From the NCBI RefSeq assembly GCF_025979885.1, contig NZ_CP110139.1:1054001-1118000 (forward strand): a stretch of DNA of 64,000 nt, written 5' to 3'. Numbering within the stretch: the stretch's first letter is position 1; every line of letters begins with the position of its first letter. Both the position numbers and the translations under genes were made by a program. Positions 36,128-44,889 of this stretch are shown here, in pieces. Under the pieces are notes generated by a model. The model was not told the origin of the DNA and searched no databases. It worked only from the letters and a program-made list of their open reading frames with translations. The stretch comes from Hymenobacter sp. YIM 151500-1. Its GTDB lineage: Bacteria > Bacteroidota > Bacteroidia > Cytophagales > Hymenobacteraceae.

Positions 36128-36406
36128 CTAATTGATACCCGTCTGCCGCAGGGGCACCTGCTGCCAGCGGGCAAATGCCAGCCACTGCCGCCGCCAGTAC
36201 GTATACTCGCCCAGCACGCAAATCACCTTATCGCCCCGGAAGTAGATACGGGTTTTCACTTGCTGATTTTTCCAGGCAATCGGGCCGGCTTCATCGGGCT
36301 CCATATCTTCCACGTTCTGCCACAGAAAGGAACGGGGAGTTTCGTGTTCTTGGCCCAGCATATCCTGCCAAAGCCGCATAGCGTGCGCAACGGGAGAAGG
36401 GAACAT
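36128..36406 (-). CDS. Small protein of unknown function
   Basis: A 92-residue frame with balanced composition: Trp-rich (SFLWQNVEDM, YTYWRRQWLAFARW) and basic toward the C-terminus. On the minus strand a TACCTTTTTG box lies about 10 bp before the ATG. No family is recognised. The Trp-rich basic tail could bind nucleic acid or membranes. The 246 bp upstream (36407-36652) are AT-rich and otherwise empty. Confidence 0.5.
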   Translation of the reverse strand: MFPSPVAHAMRLWQDMLGQEHETPRSFLWQNVEDMEPDEAGPIAWKNQQVKTRIYFRGDKVICVLGEYTYWRRQWLAFARWQQVPLRQTGIN

Positions 36407-36652
36407 ACAAGCAAAAAGGTATTCGAAAACAATGCGCAGGTGCTACTGAATTCTGAGCAATGCCAATATAATATAAACGCTAACGGTAGCTTATCTTCTA
36501 CCAAAAAATATTATCTCCAACTGGTCACACTACGCATAAACAAGTAGCAAAGCTTTTAAAGTCGGTTCAGTAGTTTTAAGAGTTGAACTATACACACATT
36601 ACTTCTGGCACATCTAGTTTACCATCACTAAGAATAATACAGTATTTCATCT

Positions 36653-37291
36653 TTACTCCCGCCGCAAGCCGCTGGCAATAGTAGTGTGCCGCTGGCGCAG
36701 CACCTGCACTACATCCTCGAGCGACAGGCCGGAGGCGGTGAGCAGCACCAGCAAGTGGTACAGCAAATCGGCGGCTTCGCCTTGCAAGCCTTCCCGGTTG
36801 CCGGCTACGGCATCAATCACCGTTTCCACGGCCTCCTCCCCTACTTTCTGGGCAATCTTAGGCAGGCCTTTGCGAAAGAGCGAGGCGGTGTAAGAGTTCG
36901 GGTCTTCGTCGGGGAACTGCTGCCGGCGCTGCACCAGGCGCTCCAGCTCGGCCACGAAGCTCACGGCCGGGGCCGGGTAGGCCATTTGGTCGGGCTGCTC
37001 GAAGCAGCTGGTGGTGCCGCGGTGGCAGGTGGGTCCGTCGGGAATAGCCCGGATGAGCAGGGCGTCTTGGTCACAGTCGGGGTGCTCACTGACCACCGTG
37101 AGGTAGTGGCCCGACGTTTCACCCTTGGTCCAGAGGCGCTGCTTGGAGCGGGAATAGAACGTGACGCGGCCCGTTTGCTGGGTGACGCGCCGGGCCTCCT
37201 CGTTCTGGTAGCCCAGCATGAGCACCTGGCCCGTGTGGGCATCCTGTACAATAACTGGGATAAGCCCATCGGGCATTTTGGCAAAGTCCAT
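36653..37291 (-). CDS. hisIE: Bifunctional phosphoribosyl-AMP cyclohydrolase / phosphoribosyl-ATP pyrophosphatase
   Basis: A 212-residue fusion catalysing steps 2 and 3 of histidine synthesis. The HisI part (1-105) has FYSRSKQRLWTKGETSGH, the metal-site HPDCDQDALL and CHRGTTSCF. The HisE part (about 115-212) has DPNSYTASLFRKG, KIAQKVGEEAVETVIDA and EAADLLYHLLVLL. It is the last gene of the his operon and is separated from hisF by 107 bp that carry an inverted repeat. Confidence 0.97.
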   Translation of the reverse strand: MDFAKMPDGLIPVIVQDAHTGQVLMLGYQNEEARRVTQQTGRVTFYSRSKQRLWTKGETSGHYLTVVSEHPDCDQDALLIRAIPDGPTCHRGTTSCFEQPDQMAYPAPAVSFVAELERLVQRRQQFPDEDPNSYTASLFRKGLPKIAQKVGEEAVETVIDAVAGNREGLQGEAADLLYHLLVLLTASGLSLEDVVQVLRQRHTTIASGLRRE

Positions 37292-37295
37292 TGTC

Positions 37296-37394
37296 TTGGT
37301 TTGTGGTGGGTGGTTTTTGGTAGTCGTTCTTACTTTTTTCGGTCGTCACTTTATGCCCAAGAGCCAAAAGCCAAAAACCGCTAACTAAAAACCA
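37296..37394. repeat. Imperfect inverted repeat (CCAAAAACC words) between hisF and hisIE
   Basis: The left part 37296-37321 (GGTGGGTGGTTTTTGG) and the right part 37356-37394 (AAAAGCCAAAAACCG, AAAAACCA) are complementary in several blocks. Similar words make up the hisA-hisF gap. Confidence 0.55.
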
Positions 37395-37398
37395 GATG

Positions 37399-38157
37399 TT
37401 ACAGCCTAACCGGTATACCGTCCTGGCGCAGGTGTTCCTTCAGCTCCCGGATGCCGATTTCGCCGAAGTGGAAGATACTGGCAGCCAACCCAGCGTCGGC
37501 CTGGGCCTGCTGAAAAACGTGGGTGAAATCCTGCTTGGAACCAGCCCCACCCGAGGCCACCACCGGCACCGACACAGCCCGGCTCACGGCCCCGGTCAGG
37601 TCCAGCGCAAAGCCATCCTTGGTGCCGTCGTTGCTCATGCTGGTGAGCAGGATTTCACCGGCGCCACGGTCGGCGGCCTCCCGGCACCACTGCACGGCGT
37701 CGAGGCCGGTGTTGTGAGTGCCGGCGCGGGTGTAAATCTGCCAGCCTTCCGGCGCGTGGTAGCGGGCATCGGCGGCCACCACAATGCACTGGCTGCCAAA
37801 GCGGGCGGCCAGCTCATCAATCAGCTCGGGCCGGGCCAGGGCGGCAGAGTTGATGCTTACTTTGTCGGCCCCGTTCAGCAGCAGGGCCTCCACGTCGGCT
37901 ACCGTGCCGATGCCCCCGCCCACGGTGAAGGGAATGTCCAGCTCCCGGGCCACGTCGCGCACCAGGGCCACCAGCGTGGCCCGCTTCTGGTTGGTGGCCG
38001 TGATGTCGAGAAACACCAGCTCGTCGGCGCCCTCGCGGGCGTAGCGGGAAGCCAGCGCCACCGGGTCGCCGGCGTCCCGCAGGCCCTCGAAGCGCACCCC
38101 TTTCACCGTGCGCCCGTCCTTCACATCGAGGCAGGGAATGATTCGTTTAGTTAGCAT
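37399..38157 (-). CDS. hisF: Imidazole glycerol phosphate synthase, cyclase subunit
   Basis: A 252-residue TIM-barrel cyclase that with HisH makes IGP and AICAR. The N-terminus [20 protein letters not shown] carries the catalytic D11, and the second half has the matching strand text [15 protein letters not shown]. Phosphate-binding glycines appear in [15 protein letters not shown]. It lies between hisA and hisIE with repeat-filled gaps on both sides. Confidence 0.97.
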   Translation of the reverse strand: MLTKRIIPCLDVKDGRTVKGVRFEGLRDAGDPVALASRYAREGADELVFLDITATNQKRATLVALVRDVARELDIPFTVGGGIGTVADVEALLLNGADKVSINSAALARPELIDELAARFGSQCIVVAADARYHAPEGWQIYTRAGTHNTGLDAVQWCREAADRGAGEILLTSMSNDGTKDGFALDLTGAVSRAVSVPVVASGGAGSKQDFTHVFQQAQADAGLAASIFHFGEIGIRELKEHLRQDGIPVRL

Positions 38158-38161
38158 TTGC

Positions 38162-38287
38162 TTGGTTTTTGGTGGGCGGTTTTTGGTTTTTGGCTGATGT
38201 TGTGGTGCTTTCTATTTTGTTTTTGATTCTTATAGGGAATGCTATCCAATAAGAGCCAACAACCAAGAACCACCCACCAAAAACCAA
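38162..38287. repeat. Inverted repeat with 15-bp perfect arms between hisA and hisF
   Basis: TTGGTTTTTGGTGGG (38162-38176) is the exact reverse complement of 38273-38287; further TTTTTGG/CCAA words lie inside. The spacer is 96 bp and has no coding capacity. Confidence 0.75.
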
Positions 38288-38290
38288 CTA

Positions 38291-39007
38291 CTACAGCCAG
38301 GGCTGCAACTGCTCCAGGGTAATGGTGCCTTCATAAATAGCTTTGCCGATGATGGCGCCATGCATCCCCATGGCGGCCAGGGCTTCCACGTCGGCCAGGG
38401 TCGTGACGCCGCCGCTGGCAATGAGGCGGGCGGCGGGCAGCTGCTCGCGCAGCTGCTGGTAGGTAGCCACCGACGGCCCCTGGAGCTTGCCATCCTTGCT
38501 TACGTCGGTGCAGATAAAGGTGGTGGCGCCACTGGTCAGGTAATCGGCCACAAACTCCCGCAGGGTCCGCTCACTCTGCTCGGCCCAGGCGTTGATGGCA
38601 ATGTGGTTGTCGCGGTAATCGGCCCCAATAATAACGCGCGCGGCCCCGAACGTCTGCAGCCAGCCGGCTACGGTGGCCGGCTCGCGCACGGCAATGCTGC
38701 CCGCGGTAATCTGCCCGGCGCCAGCGTCGAAGGCCTGCCGCACAGCCTCTTCGCTCTGCAGTCCCCCACCAAAGTCGATGTGCAGGCTCGTGTGGCGGGC
38801 AATGCGCTCCAGCACCGGCAGGTTGACGGGGCGCTTAGCGCGGGCCCCATCCAGGTCGACCAGGTGCAGGCGCCGCACCCCGTGCTGCTCGAAGCGCTGG
38901 GCCACGGCCAGCGGGTCGGCGTCGTAGGTGGTTTGCTGGGCAAAGTCGCCCTCGGTCAGGCGCACACACTGCCCGTTGATAAGGTCAATGGCAGGAATTA
39001 TTTCCAT
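38291..39007 (-). CDS. hisA: ProFAR isomerase
   Basis: A 238-residue TIM-barrel isomerase (step 4). MEIIPAIDLINGQCVRL includes the catalytic D8; the opposite aspartate lies in ICTDVSKDGKLQGP (about residue 168). The half-barrel glycine motifs FGGGLQSEE and ASGGVTTLADVEAL are both present. It lies downstream of hisH, with dispersed repeat copy 2 in the gap. Confidence 0.96.
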   Translation of the reverse strand: MEIIPAIDLINGQCVRLTEGDFAQQTTYDADPLAVAQRFEQHGVRRLHLVDLDGARAKRPVNLPVLERIARHTSLHIDFGGGLQSEEAVRQAFDAGAGQITAGSIAVREPATVAGWLQTFGAARVIIGADYRDNHIAINAWAEQSERTLREFVADYLTSGATTFICTDVSKDGKLQGPSVATYQQLREQLPAARLIASGGVTTLADVEALAAMGMHGAIIGKAIYEGTITLEQLQPWL

Positions 39008-39038
39008 GTGGTGGTTATTCAGGGCTGGAACTACTATA

Positions 39039-39152
39039 CTGTCCTGCTCTATCTGGCGTCCGACCTGGCGTCCGCGCAGCCGAACCGAAGGTCGCCGTAG
39101 GTAAGCATCTCTACTTCTGGCTAAGATGCTTCGCGGGACTCAGCATGACGGT
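39039..39152. repeat. Dispersed palindromic repeat (CGAAGCATCTCT family), copy 2
   Basis: It begins CTGTCCTGCTCTATCTGGCG and ends AGCATGACGGTC, with GCATCTCT and AGATGCTTCG inside. It shares its left end with copy 3 at 61369-61480. It is degenerate compared with copy 1 and occupies the hisH-hisA gap. Confidence 0.7.
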
Positions 39153-39162
39153 CAATATGCAC

Positions 39163-39753
39163 TTACAGCTTGAGAAAATTTTCCAGGATGCGGGTGCCGA
39201 CCGGGCCACTCTTTTCGGTGTGGAACTGCACGGCGTAGAAGTTCTGATGCTGCACGGCGGCGCTGAAGGGCGCGGGGTACGTGGCCTGGGCAATGGTGTA
39301 GCTGCCCACCGGGGCGAAGTAGCTATGCACGAAGTACACGTAGTCTTCTTCGCGCAGGTCCTGGAAGAGCGGACCGTGCAGGGCGTGCAGGGTATTCCAG
39401 CCCATGTGCGGCACCTTATACTCCGGCGCCGCCGGAAACCGCACTACGTCGAAAGGCAGGATGCCGAGCAGTTCGGTGCCGCCTCCTTCCTGGGTGTGGC
39501 GCCCCAGCAGCTGCATACCCAGGCAGATACCCAGGAAGGGTTGCGTAAGCGTGGGCAGCAGAGCGTCGAGGCCTTGGGCGCTCAGCTCCCGCATGGCCGA
39601 GGCTGCCTCCCCCTCTCCCGGAAACAGCACCTTGTCGGCCCGCCGGATTACCTCGTGGTCGGCCGTAAGCGTGGCTTGCACCCCCAGGCGCTCCAGGGCA
39701 AACAGCACCGACTGCACGTTGCCGCCTTTGTAGTCTACAATTGCTATTTCCAT
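39163..39753 (-). CDS. hisH: Imidazole glycerol phosphate synthase, glutaminase subunit
   Basis: A 196-residue class I amidotransferase that hydrolyses glutamine and channels ammonia to HisF. The catalytic triad is C77 in LGICLGMQLL with H178 and E180 in VQFHTEKSG. It starts 198 bp after the hisB stop, an unusually wide gap for this pair. That gap holds a 28-bp perfect palindrome and two direct copies of CATTTGAAAAAT. Confidence 0.97.
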   Translation of the reverse strand: MEIAIVDYKGGNVQSVLFALERLGVQATLTADHEVIRRADKVLFPGEGEAASAMRELSAQGLDALLPTLTQPFLGICLGMQLLGRHTQEGGGTELLGILPFDVVRFPAAPEYKVPHMGWNTLHALHGPLFQDLREEDYVYFVHSYFAPVGSYTIAQATYPAPFSAAVQHQNFYAVQFHTEKSGPVGTRILENFLKL

Positions 39754-39922
39754 TTGAAAAATACAGAACTAGTTGAGGCCTTATCCATTTGTTTTAACAT
39801 TTGAAAAATCTGATTCGTACTGTCAAAATCAGGCGAGCTTGACTTTGCACGTTAGGCGAAGAACAACAGAAACAACCGTCATGCCAGGCGTCAACTATCA
39901 GCTGGGAGAATTTAGAGACGGC

Positions 39923-39950
39923 TTACCCATATGTTTAAACATATGGGTAA
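39923..39950. repeat. 28-bp perfect palindrome directly after hisB
   Basis: The half-site TTACCCATATGTTT (39923-39936) is followed at once by its exact reverse complement (39937-39950), with no loop. It ends one base before the hisB stop codon. It could be an RNA hairpin at the transcript's mid-point or a protein-binding palindrome. Confidence 0.85.
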
Positions 39951-39951
39951 A

Positions 39952-41064
39952 CTACAGAACCCCCTTCGTGCTAGGTATTTCCATGCGGCCGGCGTCGCGC
40001 ACCAACGCCATTTTGATGGACTTGGCTACGGCCTTGAAGATGGCTTCAATTTTATGGTGCTCGTTCTGCCCCTCGGCTTTGATGTTGAGGTTGCAGCGGG
40101 CGGCATCGGAAAAGCTCTTGAAGAAATGGTAAAACATTTCGGTAGGCATGTCCCCTATTTTCTCGCGCTTAAACTCAGCCTCCCACACCAGCCAGGGGCG
40201 GCCTGAGAAGTCGATGGCGGCTTGGGCCAGCACGTCGTCCATGGGCAGTAGGAAGCCGTAGCGGGCCAGGCCGCGCTTGTCGCCCAGGGCCTGAGTGAAG
40301 GCCTCGCCCAGGGCAATGGCCGTGTCTTCGATGGTGTGGTGCTCGTCGATGTGCAGGTCGCCCTGCACGGTGATGCGCATGTCCACGCCGGAGTGCTTGC
40401 TGAGCTGGTCGAGCATGTGGTCGAAGAAGCCCAGGCCGGTGTGCATGTCGGGGCGCCCCTGCCCGTCCAGGTTCAGCTCGATGCGAATCTTGGTTTCGTT
40501 GGTGTCGCGCTGCACTAGGGCGGTGCGGGCCGGCAGGCGCAGAAACTGGTAGATCTTCTCCCAGCTCATGGTCGTCAGGACCGCGCGCGGGTCCCCCTCC
40601 CCTTCCGGCCGGAGCAAGATGGCCTGGCAGCCCAGGTTCTGGGCCAGCTCCACATCGGTCAGCCGGTCGCCGATGACGAAGGAGTTTGGCAGGTCGTAGC
40701 CGCTGGCCTCGCCCAGGTACTGCTGCAACATGCCGGTGCCGGGCTTGCGGGTGGGCAGGTTCTCGTGCGGAAAGCTCCGGTCGATATGCTCCCGCGCAAA
40801 CGCCACGCCTTCCGCGCGCAGCACGTCGAGCATGAGCTGGTGGGCCGGCCAGAAGGTGTCTTCCGGGAAGCTCCCGGTGCCGAGGCCATCCTGGTTGCTG
40901 ACCAGCACCAGCTCATAGTCCAGCTCCCGGGCAATGCGGGCCAGCCCGGTAACAGCGCCCGGCACAAATTGAAACTTGTCCGGCGTCAGCGCGTCAATCT
41001 GCTGGCTGGGCTGGGGCTCGATGAGGATGGTACCGTCACGGTCAATGAAGAGAACTTTTTTCAT
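39952..41064 (-). CDS. hisB: Bifunctional histidinol-phosphatase / imidazoleglycerol-phosphate dehydratase
   Basis: A 370-residue fusion. The N-terminal HAD phosphatase (1-165) has [12 protein letters not shown] with nucleophile D8 and D10, [12 protein letters not shown] and [12 protein letters not shown]. The C-terminal dehydratase (about 178-370) has the metal-binding [17 protein letters not shown] and [16 protein letters not shown]. The ATG at 41064 ([12 protein letters not shown]) is the true start; 15 upstream codons in the frame are not conserved. Confidence 0.97.
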   Translation of the reverse strand: MKKVLFIDRDGTILIEPQPSQQIDALTPDKFQFVPGAVTGLARIARELDYELVLVSNQDGLGTGSFPEDTFWPAHQLMLDVLRAEGVAFAREHIDRSFPHENLPTRKPGTGMLQQYLGEASGYDLPNSFVIGDRLTDVELAQNLGCQAILLRPEGEGDPRAVLTTMSWEKIYQFLRLPARTALVQRDTNETKIRIELNLDGQGRPDMHTGLGFFDHMLDQLSKHSGVDMRITVQGDLHIDEHHTIEDTAIALGEAFTQALGDKRGLARYGFLLPMDDVLAQAAIDFSGRPWLVWEAEFKREKIGDMPTEMFYHFFKSFSDAARCNLNIKAEGQNEHHKIEAIFKAVAKSIKMALVRDAGRMEIPSTKGVL

Positions 41065-41180
41065 GTGTGGGTGTAGCGCAAACTGTTTAGTTCGCACTTG
41101 GTAAGTCAAAGAATGCGTGCCATATGAGCCACTCGCTACTACGGAACTACAACCGACGATCCGCGTAGCTAAAGTTCGCG

Positions 41181-42233
41181 CTACCCTGGAAACTCCCGTA
41201 GCGCCTGCAGCAGTTCCTCGTTTTCCTGAGGCGTGCCCACGGTGAGGCGGAGCGTGCCAGCGCAGCCAGGCTGGGTGGTGCGGTTGCGTACGATGATGCC
41301 GCGGCTCACCAGGTAGTCGTACACGGCCGTAGCGTCGGGGCGGAAGCGCACCAGCAGGAAGTTGGCATCCGAAGGAAACACCTCTTCCACAATATCCACC
41401 GCGGGCAGGCGCTGGGCCAGCCAGTCGCGGCCGGTGAGCAGCTGCTGACGCAGCGCCTCGAAGCGGGGCGCGTCGTGCAGGGCGGCCAGGGCGTGCTGCT
41501 GGGTGGCCGCGGATACGTTGTACGGCGGCTTGATTTTGTTGAGGTAGCCGATGATGGCGGGCGAGGCGAAAGCCATGCCCAGGCGCAGACCGGCCAGGCC
41601 CCAGGCTTTGGAAAAGGTTTGCAGCACTACCAGGTTCGGGAATTCGCTCAGGCGGGTGGTCCAGCTGGGCGCGGCGGCGAAGTCGGCGTAGGCCTCATCT
41701 ACCACCACCAGCCCGCGGAAGCCGCGCAGGATTTCCTCCAGGTACTCGGCGTGGAGCAGGTTGCCGGTGGGGTTGTTGGGCGAGCAGAGCCACACGAGCT
41801 TGGCCTCCGAAGCCAGCACCCCGGCCACGATGTCGGGCGAGAGCTGGAAATCCGGGGTCAGCGGCAGGCGCTCCACCCGCACGTCGTTGAGGTTGGCGGC
41901 CACCTCGTACATGCCGTAGGTGGGCGGCAGGATGAGTAGGCTGTCCTGGCCCGGCGTACAGGTCAGGCGCACCAGCAAGTCAATGGCCTCGTCGGAGCCG
42001 TTGCCGAGGAAGATTTGCTCGGGACGGACGCCCTTCAGCCGGGCCAGCTCCTGCTTCACGGCCCGCTGCAAAGGGTCGGGGTAACGGTTGAACCGGTCGG
42101 GGCCGGCGCTGCCGAGGCTGTTCTCGTTGGCGTCGAGCATGACCTGGGCCTCGCCCTGGAATTCGTCGCGGGCCGACGAGTACGGTTTCATAGCCCGAAT
42201 ATTGGGCCGCACAAGGCTAGCAAGGTTGAACAT
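41181..42233 (-). CDS. hisC: Histidinol-phosphate aminotransferase
   Basis: A 350-residue fold-type I PLP aminotransferase. The PLP lysine is K209 in [16 protein letters not shown]; other landmarks are [20 protein letters not shown] and [10 protein letters not shown]. It transfers the amino group from glutamate to imidazole-acetol phosphate. It sits between hisD and hisB. The hisD-hisC gap contains a C-rich/G-rich inverted repeat. Confidence 0.97.
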   Translation of the reverse strand: MFNLASLVRPNIRAMKPYSSARDEFQGEAQVMLDANENSLGSAGPDRFNRYPDPLQRAVKQELARLKGVRPEQIFLGNGSDEAIDLLVRLTCTPGQDSLLILPPTYGMYEVAANLNDVRVERLPLTPDFQLSPDIVAGVLASEAKLVWLCSPNNPTGNLLHAEYLEEILRGFRGLVVVDEAYADFAAAPSWTTRLSEFPNLVVLQTFSKAWGLAGLRLGMAFASPAIIGYLNKIKPPYNVSAATQQHALAALHDAPRFEALRQQLLTGRDWLAQRLPAVDIVEEVFPSDANFLLVRFRPDATAVYDYLVSRGIIVRNRTTQPGCAGTLRLTVGTPQENEELLQALREFPG

Positions 42234-42249
42234 AAATCACGGATTTAGG

Positions 42250-42422
42250 ACCCCACCCCAACCCTCCCCAAAAGATGCCGCGCATCAAGCGGGAGGGGCT
42301 TATTTTACTTTGGCAACGAATCAGCATTGCCATGAAAAAGCGGTAGGGTTTAATGAGAGAAACGAACTGTCGTTGTGATGCTATTCTAAGCCCCTCCCTG
42401 TTGGGCAGGGGTTGGGGTGGGG
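42250..42422. repeat. C-rich/G-rich inverted repeat, one arm inside the 3' end of hisD
   Basis: CCCCACCCCAACCC (from 42250) is matched by GGGTTGGGGTGGGG (to 42422). A second pair, GGGAGGGGCTTA and TAAGCCCCTCCC, lies inside. The right arm overlaps hisD codons upstream of its stop at 42386. Confidence 0.75.
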
Positions 42423-43717
42423 TTCCCGCCAGCCAACGCCTCCAGGCGGAGCGTGACGGCGCGGGCGTGGGCGCGGAGGCCTTCGGCTTCGGCCATGGTT
42501 TCGACTACGGGACCCAGGTGGCGCAGGCCTTCGGGGGTGAGGCGCTGGAAGGTGATTTTCTTCAGGAAAGAATCCAGCGACACGCCGCTATAGTTGCGGG
42601 CGTAGCCGTTGGTGGGCAACGTATGGTTGGTGCCCGAGGCGTAGTCGCCGACGGCTTCGGGCGTAAGGTGGCCCAGAAACACCGAGCCGGCGCTGGTGAT
42701 GCTCTCGGCCAGCTGCTCGGGGTTGCGCACGGCCAGAATCAGGTGTTCGGGGGCGTACTGGTTCGAGAAGTAGAGCATTTCCTCCGGAGTACGCAGCAGA
42801 ATGGCCCGGCTTTCCGTCAGGGCCTGAGCAGCTACTTCGGCCCGGGGCAGCTCGCGCAGCTGCCGTTCTACCTCTTGCATTGTCCTCTCCAGCACCTCCG
42901 GCGAATCCGACAGCAAGATAACCTGGGAGTCGGGGCCGTGCTCGGCCTGGCTGAGCAGGTCGGCGGCCACGAAGGCGGGGCTAGCTGAGCTGTCGGCAAT
43001 GATGAGCACTTCGGACGGGCCGGCCGGCATGTCGATGGCCACGCCGTAGCGGGTGGCCAGCTGCTTGGCGGCCGTGACGTAGCGGTTGCCGGGCCCGAAA
43101 ATTTTGTCTACGGCCGGTACCGATTCGGTGCCCCCGCTAAGGGCGGCCACGGCCTGGGCCCCGCCGGCTTTCACAATGGTGGTAATGCCGAGCAGCTGGG
43201 CCGTGAACAGGATAACCGGGTGTACCGAGCCATCCGGCTGCGGGGGCGTGCAGAGCACAATATCGGGGCAGCCGGCCAGGCGGGCCGGCACGCCCAGCAT
43301 AAGCAAGGTGCTAAACAGAGGCGCCGTGCCGCCCGGAATGTAGAGGCCCACCCGCTGCACCGGCACCGCCCGGCGCCAGCACGTCACGCCCGGCATGGTC
43401 TCGACGCGTTCCTCCTGGGGCACCTGGGCTTTGTGAAACCGCAGAATGTTGGCCTGGGCCTGGCGAATGGCAGTTTGCAGCGCGGCCGGCACCTGGGCCG
43501 CGGCCGCCGCTAGCTCCTCCGGCCCCACGCGCAGGCCCTGGGCTAGCTCCACCCCGTCGAAGCGGCGCGTGTAGTCGAGCAGGGCCGCGTCGCCGCGCTG
43601 GCGCACATCGTCGAAAATCTGCTGCACGCGCTGCTCCACGTCCTGGGCCTGCTGCTGCATGGCCCGCTGCTGCAAAGCCGCCCACTCGGCCTGGGCTGGG
43701 TAGTGAATAAGTTGCAT
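42386..43717 (-). CDS. hisD: Histidinol dehydrogenase
   Basis: A 443-residue zinc enzyme doing the last two oxidations to histidine. Conserved blocks include VGLYIPGGTAPLFSTLLML, VPAVDKIFGPGNRYVTAAK, DMPAGPSEVLIIAD, and the zinc/catalytic region QAEHGPDSQ and YAPEHL. The C-terminal tail (NPTPTPAQQGGA) is encoded by one arm of a G/C-rich repeat and is not part of the usual fold. It is the second gene of the operon. Confidence 0.97.
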   Translation of the reverse strand: MQLIHYPAQAEWAALQQRAMQQQAQDVEQRVQQIFDDVRQRGDAALLDYTRRFDGVELAQGLRVGPEELAAAAAQVPAALQTAIRQAQANILRFHKAQVPQEERVETMPGVTCWRRAVPVQRVGLYIPGGTAPLFSTLLMLGVPARLAGCPDIVLCTPPQPDGSVHPVILFTAQLLGITTIVKAGGAQAVAALSGGTESVPAVDKIFGPGNRYVTAAKQLATRYGVAIDMPAGPSEVLIIADSSASPAFVAADLLSQAEHGPDSQVILLSDSPEVLERTMQEVERQLRELPRAEVAAQALTESRAILLRTPEEMLYFSNQYAPEHLILAVRNPEQLAESITSAGSVFLGHLTPEAVGDYASGTNHTLPTNGYARNYSGVSLDSFLKKITFQRLTPEGLRHLGPVVETMAEAEGLRAHARAVTLRLEALAGGNPTPTPAQQGGA

Positions 43718-43722
43718 CTAGG

Positions 43723-43837
43723 TTAGAAGTGAGATGTTAGAAGCGAGAAGTGAGACTTGGTTCGGCGTCAGTAGGGCGAAGCATGCAGTGTAGTAAAACG
43801 ATTCTCACTTCTCATGTCTCGCCTCTCACTTCTCAAC
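43723..43837. repeat. Imperfect inverted repeat (AGAAGTGAGA words) between hisG and hisD
   Basis: The left part 43723-43757 carries AGAAGTGAGATGTTAGAAGC and GAGAAGTGAGA. The right part 43802-43837 carries TCTCACTTCTCATGTCTCGC and CTCTCACTTCTCAA. A perfect 13-bp version of the same word pair occurs at 62783-62825. Confidence 0.6.
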
Positions 43838-44684
43838 TAATCATTTTCTCAATGGGCAGCACCAGGATGCCTTCGGCGCCGACGGCTTTGAGCTGGCCGG
43901 TGATGTGCCAGAAGTCGTCCTCGTTCACCACCGACTGCACCGACACCCAGCCTTCCTCGGCCAGGGGCGTAACGGTGGGCGACTTGATGCCGGGCAGCAG
44001 GGCCTTTACCGCGTCGAGGGCGGCTGCGGGGGCGTTCAGCAGGATGTATTTGTTGCGGCGGGCCCGGCGCACGGCCTGCATCCGAAACTGCAACTGCTCC
44101 AGCAGCTCCCGCTTCTCGGCCGTCAGCTGTTGGTGGGCAATGAGCACAGCTTCGGAGCGAAACACGGTTTCTACCTCGCGCAGGCCGTTGCCGAGCAGCG
44201 TGGAGCCGCTGCTCACAATGTCGCAGATAGCCTCGGCCAGCCCGATGCTGGGGGCAATTTCCACCGAGCCGCTGATGGTGTGCAGGTGGGCCTCCACGCC
44301 CCGCTCCCGCAGGTAAGCGCCCAGAATCTGCGGGTACGAGGTGGCCACGTTCTTGCCGTGCAGGTCCGCCACCGAGTCGTAGGCGGCGGCGCGGGGCACG
44401 GCCAGGCTCAGGCGGCACTTGCTGAAACCCAGGCCTTCCAGCTCCAAGTGGGGCAAACCAGCCTCCACCAGCACGTTCTGGCCCACGATGCCCAGGTCGG
44501 CCACGCCATCCTGCACGTAGCCGGGAATGTCGTCGTCGCGCAGGTAGAGGATTTCCAGGGGGAAGTTGGTGGCTTCGGTTTTGAGCTTGTAGGACGAGCT
44601 AAGGAAGCTAATGCCGCATTCCCGAATCAGGTTCAGGGAATCTTCGCTGAGGCGGCCCGATTTCTGGATGGCCAGACGGAGCAT
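43833..44684 (-). CDS. hisG: ATP phosphoribosyltransferase, long form
   Basis: A 283-residue enzyme of the first, committed step. The N-terminal catalytic text is LRLAIQKSGRLSEDSLNLI, with the phosphate-binding DIVSSGSTLLGNGLREVE. The C-terminal ~75 residues (IKSPTVTPLAEEGWVSVQSV to EGILVLPIEKMI) are the ACT-like regulatory domain of the long form, so feedback inhibition by histidine is expected and no HisZ is needed. It is the first structural gene of the operon. A His-rich leader ORF lies 205 bp upstream, pointing to transcriptional attenuation as a second control. Confidence 0.97.
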   Translation of the reverse strand: MLRLAIQKSGRLSEDSLNLIRECGISFLSSSYKLKTEATNFPLEILYLRDDDIPGYVQDGVADLGIVGQNVLVEAGLPHLELEGLGFSKCRLSLAVPRAAAYDSVADLHGKNVATSYPQILGAYLRERGVEAHLHTISGSVEIAPSIGLAEAICDIVSSGSTLLGNGLREVETVFRSEAVLIAHQQLTAEKRELLEQLQFRMQAVRRARRNKYILLNAPAAALDAVKALLPGIKSPTVTPLAEEGWVSVQSVVNEDDFWHITGQLKAVGAEGILVLPIEKMIS

Positions 44685-44688
44685 GTCT

Positions 44689-44889
44689 AATTAATTAAAA
44701 ATTAAGAATTAGGAATTAAAAATTGGCCGGTGGTTGGGCCGCTTAATTCTAATTCGGAATCGGGTGGTGAGGGCAGGGAGCAGACCCAGCGTTGGGGGTG
44801 GCCATGTGCTGGCCGGGCCACCGGTTTGCGGGGGCCGGCCAGCCACGGTGCGGCTTGCCCAACGGGGTCAATATGATGCGTGCATTCCT
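44689..44889 (-). promoter_or_regulatory. Candidate his attenuator region between leader ORF and hisG
   Basis: Minus-strand stems: GCTGGCCGG (44843-44835) with CCGGCCAGC (44816-44808), and the competing GGTGGCC (44822-44816) with GGCCACC (44803-44797). They share bases, so only one can form. Closer to hisG, GGCC (44740-44737) pairs with GGCC (44728-44725), followed by AATTTTTAATT, a weak terminator-like element. Function is inferred from the position behind the His-rich leader. Confidence 0.55.
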
